DNA of 64,000 nt. Origin: Lycocorax pyrrhopterus obiensis. Lineage: Eukaryota > Chordata > Aves > Passeriformes > Paradisaeidae. The position numbers and the translations under genes were made by a program. Location of the stretch: NCBI GenBank assembly GCA_014706295.1, contig JACSVZ010000022.1, forward strand, positions 14,092,830 to 14,156,829. The letters run 5' to 3'. This document shows positions 54,140-64,000 of this stretch, in pieces. Numbering within the stretch: position 1 is the first letter of the stretch; every line of letters begins with the position of its first letter. The notes below the pieces were generated by a model. It had not been told where the DNA came from. It ran no database searches and saw only the letters and a list, made by a program, of their open reading frames with translations.

Positions 54140-54145
54140 TTTATT
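54140..54145 (-). terminator. Candidate TUBB1 poly(A) signal
   Basis: TTTATT on the plus strand reads AATAAA on the minus strand, about 900 nt past the TUBB1 stop. The region is AT-rich, so the hexamer alone is weak evidence. Confidence 0.35.
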
Positions 54146-55048
54146 TAAAAGAATATTATAAATACATTGTTAAGTAGCTGTGATGGCAAGAAATTTTTCA
54201 TTGAAGGCAAAATACGGTTTTGTTTTAGTGACTTCCATGGAATTTATATTAACAAGCTGCAAACCATTCTATGTCATTTTTGTTGTATTGAATGTTAGGA
54301 AAAAAATTTACAGTAGTTAGTACCTAGGAAAAAAAAATACCACACCAAAACTTTTACACAGTCACAACTTAGTGTGCTAATGTAACTCAACCTGTAGTTA
54401 GAAATAGAAGCAAACCACACCATAATAATGAATCCAAGCTCTGCAATAATATAAGCCAGCAATGTGAGAGAACAATTAGAGTACTTAAAAATAAAATAAG
54501 AATGTGCATATTCAGTCATTTGCCCCCTGTTGTTTCTGCAGATGTGCATCAGTCTGTGGAGTGATAACAGAAGAGTCACTGCCTTTGCAGGCCTTAGAGA
54601 TGTGTTCATGTTCCTAAACCAGTAACAAGTTCACAATCAACAAGGGACTGTGTTTACCTGAGAATAAATAAATGTGATGAGCTGACAGCATATTTTGCTA
54701 TTGTTTATGATCCTGTTCTATATACACAGGTACAGTGGCTGTGTAGTACATTCAGTATCTGGTGATTATATTCTAAAAGTTAATCCATTTACAGGCAAGG
54801 CTGTTATGAGACAATTGGTCTTCATAGTAGATTGGTTTTCAGAGAGATTCAGTGTCAACAGTTGTTTAAGACAGTAAAGCACAGCTGCCATTAATGTCGA
54901 AAGTACTGTGTTACAATATCAGATATACTTGGCCAGATGCAGGGAAAAAATTCTGAAGAAGTGTGTTATTTTGGGTATGCAGATGATGGCTATTGCTTTG
55001 TCTTTAGTGAATGTGAACAGGCTCATTCGGACAATGTTTGGATACTTT

Positions 55049-58000
55049 TTACTCTGCTTCCTTTTCTGGCTTGGGTTCTGCTTCCACTTCTACCTCTTCA
55101 AATTCCTCCACATCTGCAGTGGCATCCTGGTACTGCTGGTACTCGGATACGAGGTCATTGGTGTTACCTTCTGCTTCAGAAAACTCCATCTCATCCATGC
55201 CTTCCCCCGTGTACCAGTGGAGAAATGCTTTCCTTCTGAACATGGCCGAGAACTGTTCAGACACCCTGATGAAGAGTTCCTGGATGGCCGTGTTATTGCC
55301 AATAAAAGTGGCTGCCATCCTCAGCCCTCGTGGTGGGATGTCACACACGGCCACTTTGACATTGTTAGGGATCCACTCCACGAAGTAGGAGCTGTTCTTG
55401 GTCTGGATAGACAGCAGCTGCTCATCCACCTCCTTGGTGGACATTCTGCCCCTGAAGATGCAGGCGACGGTGAGGTAGCGCCCGCGGCGGGGGTCGCAGG
55501 CTGCCATCATATTCCGAGCATCAAACATCTGCTGGGTGAGCTCTGGCACCGTCAGGGCCCGGTACTGCTGGCTGCCCCGAGCTGTCAGCGGGGCGAAGCC
55601 TGGCATGAAGAAGTGCAGGCGAGGAAAGGGCACCATGTTGACAGCCAGCTTCCGCAGATCGGCGTTCAGCTGGCCAGGGAAACGCAGCGAGGTGGTGACG
55701 CCGCTCATCGTTAGGGACACCAAGTGGTTGAGGTCCCCATATGTGGGATTGGTGAGCTTTAATGTCCTAAAGCATATATCATATAGAGCTTCGTTGTCAA
55801 TGCAAAAGGTTTCATCTGTGTTCTCTATCAGCTGGTGGATGGAGAGGATGGCATTGTACGGCTCCACCACCGTGTCGGATACCTTGGGTGAGGGCACAAC
55901 GCTGAAGGTGTTCATGATCCTGTCGGGATATTCCTCTCTGATCTTGTTGATGAGGAGTGTCCCCATGCCTGAGCCTGTGCCACCACCAAGGGAATGGATG
56001 AGCTGGAATCCCTGAAGGCAGTCACAGCTCTCACACTCATTCCTGACCACATCCATGACGTTTTCAATCAGTTCAGCGCCTTCTGTGTAATGGCCCTTGG
56101 CCCAGTTGTTGCCAGCACCTGAATTACCTGTGAACAGAATTACAGAAAGAGCAGCCAAAAAGTTAACAAGAGAATTTTTAAAGGAGTTCCATGGGACAGT
56201 TGTTTTGGGACAGTTGCCTCCAGTCAGTTTGCTGTACATACCATGGATAAAGTTGTCAGGTCGAAAGAGGGGGCCGATTTTGCTGGACCGGACACTGTCC
56301 ATCGTCCCAGGCTCCAGGTCCACCAGGATGGAACGGGGCACGTATTTATGGGCTGGAACAAAACAAAATGAATGCAAATAATTACTGCTAGAGGTCAAAG
56401 AAACAGTCTTACAATCCACTCTGGAAAGTCCAATCCACCTACAGTGGTTTAGGCTTTTTGTGAGTTTTTTAATTACTTATTTTACCCTCCCTCTTGGGTC
56501 TGCCGAGCACTTACAATAAGCCTCATTGAAGTACACGTTAATTCGCTCCAGCTGCAGTGGTGAATCCCCACGGTAGTTCCCTGTGATGTCAATCCCATGT
56601 TCCTCACCAAGCACCTCCCAGAACTGCAAAAGGAAAGAGGTACAACACACAGAGAATGATTTATTTATTTTTGGCACAACATGTTCAGGACCAGCTCTGG
56701 GAACTGTGCCTGAAGCAGGGGATGCTTTTACCAGATCAGAACAGGGATCCTTGTCTACCCCTCCCAAATAAATTAAAGGGAAAAGTTTAGCAGACCGTTT
56801 ATGCTGCTTAGCTATGACCCACACACTAGTGGGTGGAGGGCCTCGATTTGTTCTCTTTATAGTAAAAGAAAACTGATATTAATTTAAAAGTTTAAATAAC
56901 AATTACTACTTGGTATGAGCTTAACAAAAAGGTTGTGAGGGTGTGGATTAGGGAGAGTTGCTTGGAGTCCTGTCATACACAAGTGGGACCATGGCATGAC
57001 AAAGCTGGCTTAGGCAAATTTGTACGTGAGCAAGGCTTTCCACAAACAGCTGCTGGTCCTAAATGTCCTATCTTGACACTCATATGGATGTGCTCTTGTA
57101 CTGGGCTCTTATCTGGGCAGCAGCCACAGCAGTGTTCATGCAGACACACCCACCCACTGTAATAATGACCAGGCTGTTCTAATATTAAAAGACTCCTGAG
57201 TTAGCATCCAGTCCCATTTTGAGTGTAAAAATACACCACTGCCAACATGTGCATGTTCCATGCTTCATGTTCCATTAAAAGGAATCAAGGTGAGATTTGT
57301 GGGAGAAAGAAAAGGAGGAAGAACACAACAGAACAATCCCTCAACTGTCCCATGTCTTAAAAGATCCCCAAAATAGATAATTTTTTGACAACTTCCTACT
57401 TATCAATTTAAAAAAAAGAAGGATGGACATCACACAGCATAAAGTAATTGAGGGTTTTTTTACTCCTAACCTAGAAAGTCAGCAATAGTGACTACCCTCT
57501 ATGTCGCAGCATGCCAGTGTTTGAGCTACACAAAAATACTCCAAATGCCATCTGTCTCTCACAGGAGGCCAGTGACACTTCACACACTAACACAGGTTAT
57601 GCTGTTGATTAATATGATCCCATATGATCTTTAAGGCCCCTTCCAACCCAAACCATTGTATGATTCTATGATATTAATGAATAAAATGTGGCAGCGTTGC
57701 TGCTGCATGGCTGAACTAAAGTACCTGCAACACAACTTCACAGCCCTGGAATTACTGGCTCTGTCACTTGTCCCAGTATTTTGCAGAGTATATGAGTCCC
57801 CCCTGGGAATATGAGTCCCAGCAGGAATGCTCTGGAGCACTTGTAATCACTGTGCCATGGTTATTGCAAATGAACATTAAACTTTGCATGAGGAGCAAAT
57901 CCAGCTTTTGGCTTTTCATACCAAAATACTCAAGTTCCCTGCTAACATGCCATGCTTTCCACCATTGAGTTAACAAGGTAATTGTTCCCCCCCCAAAGTC

Positions 58001-58130
58001 CCCATCCATTGATGATGTTTGCATTGCTACCTCTGATCCCCTGCTAATGATCAGTGTTGAAAAGAGACCTTACCTTGGATCCAATTTGGTTCCCACACTG
58101 GCCAATCTGCAGGTGCACAATTTCACGCAT
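55049..58130 (-). CDS. TUBB1: TUBB1, tubulin beta-1 chain (class VI)
   Basis: This is the divergent beta-tubulin of megakaryocytes and thrombocytes, which pairs with alpha-tubulin in the marginal band. Exons right to left: 58130-58074, 56623-56515, 56352-56242, 56127-55049. Splices join in phases 0, 1 and 1 to 451 residues, the length I recall for human TUBB1. It starts with the MREI autoregulation motif, followed by [18 protein letters not shown]. The GTP-binding signature [10 protein letters not shown] lies near residues 140-149. Class assignment to TUBB1 rather than another beta-tubulin rests on divergent residues ([25 protein letters not shown]), the tail and gene order. The C-terminal tail is acidic, [25 protein letters not shown], and lacks the usual EEGEDEA ending. 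Intron 1 carries a CR1 end fragment. Confidence 0.95.
57615..57673 (+). mobile_element. CR1 LINE 3'-end fragment
   Basis: The stretch ATGATCTTTAAGGCCCCTTC, then CAACCCAAACCATTGTATG, then ATTCTATGAT is the typical 3' terminus of avian CR1, including its terminal ATTCTATGA-type octamer repeat. It is inserted in TUBB1 intron 1, opposite to TUBB1 transcription. Only the last 60 bases or so are recognisable. Confidence 0.8.
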
Positions 58131-58216
58131 TTTGTGTGGCTCAGACCTATTGGTGGCTACAACCTCACCAGGGCTCTCCAGCTGCAGTCTCCAGAACAAG
58201 CCCTCTGCCTGCTGCT

Positions 58217-58263
58217 CTTATCAGCTACACCCAGCACAGCCCGGCCCCAGGGGCCCTTTTATA
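58217..58263 (-). promoter_or_regulatory. TUBB1 core promoter: TATA box and GATA site
   Basis: On the minus strand GGGTATAAAAGGG gives a canonical TATA box (TATAAAAG at 58263-58256). A start site about 28-30 nt further on would fall near 58228, roughly 98 nt upstream of the ATG. A CTGATAAG site (58224-58217), a strong GATA-factor match, sits at the predicted start. Lineage-restricted expression via GATA1 and NF-E2 is known for TUBB1, and a GCTGAGTGAC near 58274 weakly resembles an NF-E2 site. Confidence 0.65.
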
Positions 58264-58299
58264 CCCGAGGGACTGTCACTCAGCCAGCCAGGGGAGTAG

Positions 58300-61200
58300 C
58301 CAGCCCCAGGCACTGCACCAGGAGCCTCTTTACTGCCTGGGTACAGGTACAACAGCACAGGTGCATCACTGAGTGGCTTGGAAAGCAACATTGTCACATG
58401 CACCCTCTCACAATTGATTCCAGTTCTCTGTGCAGCAGTGTGGTGCATGAATATATGTGCATATTCTAGTTGTGTTTCATTATTTTATATTAGACATAAT
58501 ATATATACAAATGTATGTGCATATGTAGAGATTATAGCCCAGAGTGAGTGATCTTAATTTATTAAGCACATGTGCTTCTGCAACATAATTTAAATTTTAG
58601 CATCATATGAGTCATAGAGGACAACACCCATAATAAAAACAGTAACAACTTGTGAGCAGGGGGCCCCTATAATCACAACATTTAGTGCATTGCAAGGAAA
58701 ACTCCAGTTCACTAAGAAGCATTATTCCCAGTGTTTGACTGCATGCAGGAGGGGGACAGGAGCAGTAACAAAAAATACTTTGTAATACATAAATATAACA
58801 CTGCACTCTCAGTGATGCATGGTCCTTAAAAAGTTTTAAGAATCCATCATTTCCAGCCAAAACTTGAATTAACTTGTGACTAGCTTGCACAGTCTCTCCC
58901 TCTCTCTCTTCATTTCCTGACATTAAGAAATAACAGCATTTCTAATATTTCTTAATTTCTTATATCTCAGATGTACTTCAGAACTTGCCAGGAGAATGTT
59001 AGAGGTGAAAACCCCGTTCCACTGAAGTTGTCTGAAGTGAACTGTAACATTCACTGAGTGAAACATCTCGCTGTGTTAAAGGAAATGATGTGAGGCAGAA
59101 CGAAACACAGCACAGTCATGTTTGGCTGCTGATAACCAGGACCAGTATCACTGAGCAGCAGAAACCCAGGATGGACTGACTTCTGGAAGCCTAGAGCAGT
59201 TTCATTACATGTCAAGTGACTGTCACTGCCTTGCAAGTGTTCCTTTTCAGGATGGGGAAAGGAACTATAATTAGAAAAGCACCTTAAATTATTTAACATA
59301 AAATGGTGACACTGGCTTGACTCATTGAACGTAACTACTTTGCCACTTTATGGGTTGCTAGATATAAGGAATTTCTGAACTTCCATATTGTTCCAGAAGA
59401 AAAATCGGCTTATTCCAGACTTCCCCCACTGCTTGATGATTTCCAGTTCTCCCACCAGCCAATGAAGGAACAGACAACTGCTCCTAACACAGACTTCAGC
59501 ACCAGAAGTGCCTTGCAAAAGAGTAGAGAGCAAACATCCTGTCATCCTCTGCCATGCTATGAGCATACTCAGTAGAGAGCAGTAAAAGGACGACTCTAAA
59601 TTCAGGTAGATTAGTTTTGTTTCCTTAAAACACAATCATTTTATCATTTTCCAAAAGATAAGTATTCTCTAAGCCATTCAGTTTACCCAGCAAGACACGC
59701 AAAAAGTTCTGTCCCGCTGCCACATTGACAATATTTCCCACAATGGCTTTGGATATTTTCTACAATTCCCTAAGAAAATTCTGAAAAGGTTATTTGGGCA
59801 TTTACTTTAAAAGCAAATCTCATTTTATCTATGCACATTTCATACTTGTTTTCTCCAACCATCCTTAGCTAAGAGCAGTAATGGAGATCTGAGCTGTATA
59901 TTCAGTTGCTGCATTCTGAATGGGAGCTGCCTTGACACAACGTCAGCAGAGAGCTGCTGACACTAAATAAATACTATTTAAAATATGCAATGTATTCACG
60001 ATAGACACAGCTTAGGAAGAGGCTGAAGGTGCTAATTCACTGTCCAAAAATATGACAAAATAATTTCAGCAATAAATATATTTGCTGAGCACATCTCACA
60101 GGGAAAGGGGAAAAAGAGAAGTGAAATAAATATGCAGTCACTAAATAGGGGTTTTTCCTCTTGCTGAAAATAGCTCCCTAGAATCATGTGCCTCGTCTAA
60201 AGTGCTTCCTTATAGAGTCTTAAAAATTCTGGCACAGGACACCAGGTAGCTGAGATGCTTTGTGAAGCGGATGTGGGTTTGGGCCTCTTTTTCCTCTCCT
60301 TCCCATCTGCATTTCTGTGAACCTCTAAGTCTGACTTTACCCCAAACGTGGCTTACGAGGGGCCTGTTTCTGTGTAGATTTAGTTGCAGGCCTGTCCCTG
60401 CTCAGCCCTGAGAAGCCCCAAGCCTGTTAATAGCCCGAGGCACTTCCCAGGCACGGCCTGGCACATGTGCAGCTGCAGATTAGCAGAGAGTCACCGGGGA
60501 GAGAGGGGACTGTGCTGGATGGGCTGGCTCCGAGGCACTTTTGGCACTGGGGAGATTAGGAGCAGCCTGGCACTGGGCACAGCTATTACAGCTGTCCTAC
60601 AGTGTCTATTATCAGGCTGCCCACTGCTTCCAGTGCCTCCAGAGCAGGCCCCAGATACCACAGCCCTGGTGAAGGGTTTGAGCTGAGACCACAAAGAAGC
60701 CAGGCTTTTGTGGTTACAGGGCCTTTTGTTGTTGTTTTTGGTTTTTTCATTGATTTTTGGTCTTTTTACTGCAACCCACTGGCGAAAAATATGCATGTGC
60801 AGGGAGGCATTCTGGGATGCCTTTAGTTTTTAAAATATGGTTTGCTTGGGAGGACCTGGCTTTTCAGAGTAGCAGAGAAGATTGTTGAGAGGAAAGCCTA
60901 TTCAGTTTGAGATAAGCCTGGCTACAGGCCATCAGATAATTTTAGTGAGATCTGTGAATGGCTACCAGACGAGCTGATGCAAGTCTCCCCTAACCTGGGC
61001 TAGCTGCATCACCCTTAGGAATGCTACCAAAAACCATTGCATTCGACACACAGGCTTGGTTCTTGCTTTGCCATTTCTTTTGGTGCACTGGTTCCCAGTG
61101 CCTCAGTTTCTCTATTCATAGTGTGTAGCTAATAAACCTCAGGCCTTCTACAAAAAGTGCTGAGAGCTAAGGAAGAGAAGCTATGAGGGGAGAACTGTTT

Positions 61201-61690
61201 GTGGTTTACTAAACCTGTTTATCAAACATGAAAGCTTCTAGCTAATGTATGGAAAATAGACTGGTAATCCATTCACACAGTCACTAGAAGCTTCTGCAGG
61301 AAAATTAGAAAACTGTTTTTACTATTGACTAAATCTCCTAGCAGATAATAATGAATTTTCAGATGTCTGAACCCTAAGGAGCAGCCGAGTAAATGGACAC
61401 AGGCCTGTATTCCTTTGCTAATTGGAGCATTAAAGGGCTTGAGAAATCCAGAACTCGGGACTAGGAAAAAACCACAACCAAACAAAAAAACAGTCACAGT
61501 CGCCAGCCACAGTGTAGCACAATGCTGAGGTGTTAGACCAAAGGTAAAGAAACCTGTAACAGGGCCTGTCCCAGATACAAGTCCTGTTGTCACAACCCAT
61601 GTGATCAAATTTTTGAGCGTGTGAGCTGGAAACGTCACTGGGGGCTGGGAACACGGGATCTCAGTTTGTTCCTCATCCCCAAGACATCCA
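58300..61690. other. Intergenic between TUBB1 and CTSZ promoters
   Basis: The two genes are transcribed away from each other and this 3.4-kb gap should hold their regulatory DNA. I see no gene; a 141-codon minus-strand frame at 61273-61698 starts with GTG and shows no domain. No clear mobile element was recognised. Confidence 0.55.
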
Positions 61691-62480
61691 TCGGACACCC
61701 TCAGAGGGGCTCAGCGGAGCGCAGCCCCGGCACAGGGCGGGCCCCGGGGGCTGTCTCCGCCCGCCGCAGGTGAGCGCGCCCGGCGCGGCCCCGCCCCGCC
61801 CGGCCCTCCGCGCCTCCCACCGCCCTTAACCCCCGGTGTCGGCCGTATCCCGGGAGCTGTCGCTGTCCCAGCATGGCCACGCTGCTCCAGCCCCTCATCC
61901 CCCTCCTGCTGCTGCTCTGCGGCTGCCTCTGCCCGCCCGCCCGCGCCGGGCTCTACTTCAGAGAAGGGCAGCACTGCTACAAACCGGCTCCGCGCAAGGC
62001 TCCCGGACTCAGGTGAGGTTCGGCCGCTTGTCCCCTCCCGGGTCGCCTTCCCCGCCGCACGGCGGAGAGAAGCGCTGGGCAGGGGCTGGGCAGGCACAGG
62101 CGGGGTTCGGGGGTGCCCGCGGCCGCTCTGGCCCTGTCGGGGATCGGGCAGGGCTGAGGGGCTGGGGGGGCGGTCACGTGGCCCCGCCGGACACTCGCGG
62201 CCTCGTTACGAAACTCGGTGAAATCCGTGTTTTTTAAAAAAACACCCGCCCGCCCTCCGCCGGAGGGTGCCGGCGCTGCTTCCTCGTCCCGTCCCCCCCG
62301 CAGGACGTACCCCCGCCCGCACGAGTACCTGGACGTGTCGGCGCTGCCGCAGAGCTGGGACTGGAGGAACGTGGACGGGGTGAATTACGCCAGCACCACT
62401 CGGAACCAGCACATCCCCCAGTACTGCGGGTCCTGCTGGGCCCACGGCAGCACCAGCGCCTTGGCAGGTACGCTCGGACC
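61690..62480 (+). promoter_or_regulatory. CTSZ CpG-island promoter
   Basis: CpG density rises abruptly at about 61.69 kb and covers CTSZ exons 1 and 2. GC boxes (CCCCGCCCCGCCC near 61789) lie about 80 bp upstream of the ATG. No TATA box is visible, fitting a broadly expressed lysosomal enzyme. Confidence 0.7.
61873..62467 (+). CDS. CTSZ: CTSZ, cathepsin Z (exons 1-2, rest beyond window)
   Basis: This encodes a papain-family (C1A) lysosomal cysteine protease that acts as a carboxypeptidase. Exons 61873-62012 and 62304-62467 join at AG|G and give the first 100 or so residues. Residues 1-25 form a Leu-rich signal peptide (cleavage likely after PPARA). The propeptide is very short, as usual for cathepsin Z, and has Cys35, which in the human enzyme ties to the active-site Cys. 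The [22 protein letters not shown] segment opens the mature enzyme. Active Cys91 lies in QYCGSCWAH, preceded by the HIP insertion diagnostic of cathepsin Z/X. The human propeptide RGD motif is absent. The last exon ends at donor GCAG|GTACGC in phase 1; later exons with the His and Asn active residues are not in the window. Confidence 0.95.
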
Positions 62481-64000
62481 CACCTGCCGGGCTGGCTCCC
62501 CGCTGGAATCGGGAGTTTTCGGGGAGCAAAGGAAGTTTAGCTTCAGGTTACTGACAGCTGGTGTAAGGTGCTAAATCACTGCAGGGACTAACGCAGCAAA
62601 ACCGAGGCTGACATGTCTGTGAATACACCACAACAGTGGGAATGCCCAGGGTGAAGGCAAGGAGGGTTGATTTCAATAGAAAAAGCAATCAGAGTGAGGC
62701 TGCCTCCACCTTATCCAAAGGGAGCAAGGGGGGAACGCTGGTGTGTGGTTAAAAACCTGTTTGCAGAAGGAACGTGGCCATAGCTCCTCCCAAACTGTTC
62801 TTTAGGTCCTGGGGTAAGAGCTGGGGTTTCTGCCCTCCCCTCGGAGGTGTGGTGATGGCAGCAGCAGATGCAAAAAAGTTGTCAGGTCTCCTTCCCCTTT
62901 CTGGTACCTCAGCCTGCTGCACTACAGCAGGGGCTCTCCAGCCGTGCTGGGAATAAGGAAATGGAAGAAGTTGCCCCTTGTCAACAAAGGAGCCCTGTCA
63001 TTCCAATGAGCTGACCACCACAGCAGACACACAAGTCTGATTTCAGCAGGAATCTTCCCATCAGCCTTTTTCTCAGTCAAGGGGAAGTAGTGGTTTGCTA
63101 CAGATGGAGAAGTAATGGCTCTAGAGAGAATACATGATTTGCACGCAACAGTTATGTGCTGGAGAAGCACTGCTTGCACAGAGAGGCTGTAGGAAAATTA
63201 CCTGTGAAGGAGAAATAGAGGAAACCGGAGAGAAGGGGGAAGACAAGGCAGGTGTGAGCAGACAGCAGGAATCATGCAGGATAGAGTCTTAGGCAGTACA
63301 AGGATATGGACACATGTGACACCTGCCAGGATGGAGTGAAGTACTAGGATTGGTAAAATACAGCAACTTGCAGGAAGATTAGGCTGGAATGATAGCTCCC
63401 AGTTCTGTCAAGTATGTTTGAATGTTGTTGGTACTAGTAGGATTTAAAGTATTACAGTGGCAGCAGTTAAGACTGTTAATGCAGAGAAGCAGTTTATGAA
63501 TACTCATCAGGAAGCTTTTCTGCCAAGTAAGCTGCTTGTTTCTGACAAAATGAGGCAGCAGGGTTGCGGTGCCTGTCTGAGATGGCAGGATAACAGTGAG
63601 ATGCTGATGTAACAGCAAGGAGATCACTCTGAAAGCTTTCTGTTGCGTTAAGACTGTCTCTCAGAGCCAGCAACCTGGGCTCCATAGGCTTATGTTTATG
63701 CATGGACTTACACATAAATCTCTACTCCTGTAAGATGCTGGTCAGAGCTGTTTTTATGATCTGTATTTGAAAACTCTTTGCTGTCAAAGTCAGGAATCAG
63801 ATCTGGAAGTTTTCAGTTTTCTTTTAAATTAAAAGAGGTCTAGGGCTGTTCAAGGCTTTAGACAGATCTTACTCATCTGCATGTTTTTGCTGAGTTTTTA
63901 ATGGAAAAAACCCTCCTAATGGAAACCCACAATAATAACTCAACCTCTGGTTTGAATTAGGTCATGCTGTGTTCCTCACTGCAGACAGCAGAGGCTTTTC
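62468..64000 (+). other. CTSZ: CTSZ intron 2 (partial)
   Basis: No sequence matching the next cathepsin Z exon (expected to start with Asp-Arg and include the CGNAGSC-type region) was found up to the window end. The stretch holds only short open frames and no recognised repeat. Confidence 0.7.

Noticed and set aside
54908..55714. 268-codon plus-strand open frame
   Set aside because: It lies antisense to the last TUBB1 exon and is open because of the high GC third-position use of tubulin; no homology of its own.
61273..61698. 141-codon hydrophobic minus-strand frame next to the CTSZ promoter
   Set aside because: It starts with GTG, has no splice support or recognised domain, and mostly lies outside the CpG island; probably chance.
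62580..64000. Search for the third CTSZ exon
   Set aside because: No segment matched the expected continuation after Ala-Asp, so the exon is taken to lie beyond the window.

Overview
The window is vertebrate genomic DNA, almost certainly avian. It has spliced genes with GT/AG introns, three CpG-island promoters, long AT-rich gene-poor stretches, and fragments that look like CR1 retrotransposons (the usual bird interspersed repeat). Five protein-coding genes are recognisable: ZNF831 (-), PRELID3B/SLMO2 (+), ATP5F1E (+), TUBB1 (-) and CTSZ (+, cut by the window edge). From general knowledge, the same genes lie in the same order and relative orientation on human chromosome 20q13.32, so this is a conserved syntenic block. 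The species cannot be fixed from the sequence alone.

Layout. 1-7.3 kb: gene-free flank with one LTR-like repeat piece. 7.3-16.36 kb: ZNF831 on the minus strand, one 4.2-kb zinc-finger exon followed by three small 3' coding exons whose splice phases I could join (0, 2, 1). 16.4-39.6 kb: a 23-kb stretch without recognisable coding sequence; it holds one CR1-like copy and probably undetected 5' exons of ZNF831. 39.6-45.7 kb: PRELID3B, six exons, driven from a CpG island with four perfect TGACGTCA sites. 45.7-52 kb: mostly intergenic, but 48.9-50.2 kb holds an unexplained 33-bp-unit repeat that is one uninterrupted Ser/Leu/Thr-rich reading frame on the plus strand, with a plausible splice acceptor before it and a poly(A) signal after it. 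52-53.3 kb: ATP5F1E, three exons. 54.1-58.3 kb: TUBB1 on the minus strand, four exons, with a TATA box and a GATA-type site. 61.7-64 kb: first two coding exons of CTSZ.

The genes do not form one pathway. PRELID3B (mitochondrial phospholipid transfer) and ATP5F1E (ATP synthase epsilon subunit) are both mitochondrial housekeeping genes with CpG-island promoters. TUBB1 is the megakaryocyte/thrombocyte beta-tubulin, and its focused TATA promoter fits lineage-restricted expression. CTSZ is a lysosomal/secreted cysteine carboxypeptidase. ZNF831 is a nuclear zinc-finger protein related to the HIVEP/Schnurri family.

The most interesting unexplained object is the 11-residue repeat reading frame at 48.9-49.8 kb. 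Its length changes are mostly multiples of three, most differences between well-preserved units are silent in the plus frame, and its C-terminal part carries four N-glycosylation sequons. I found no known family for it.
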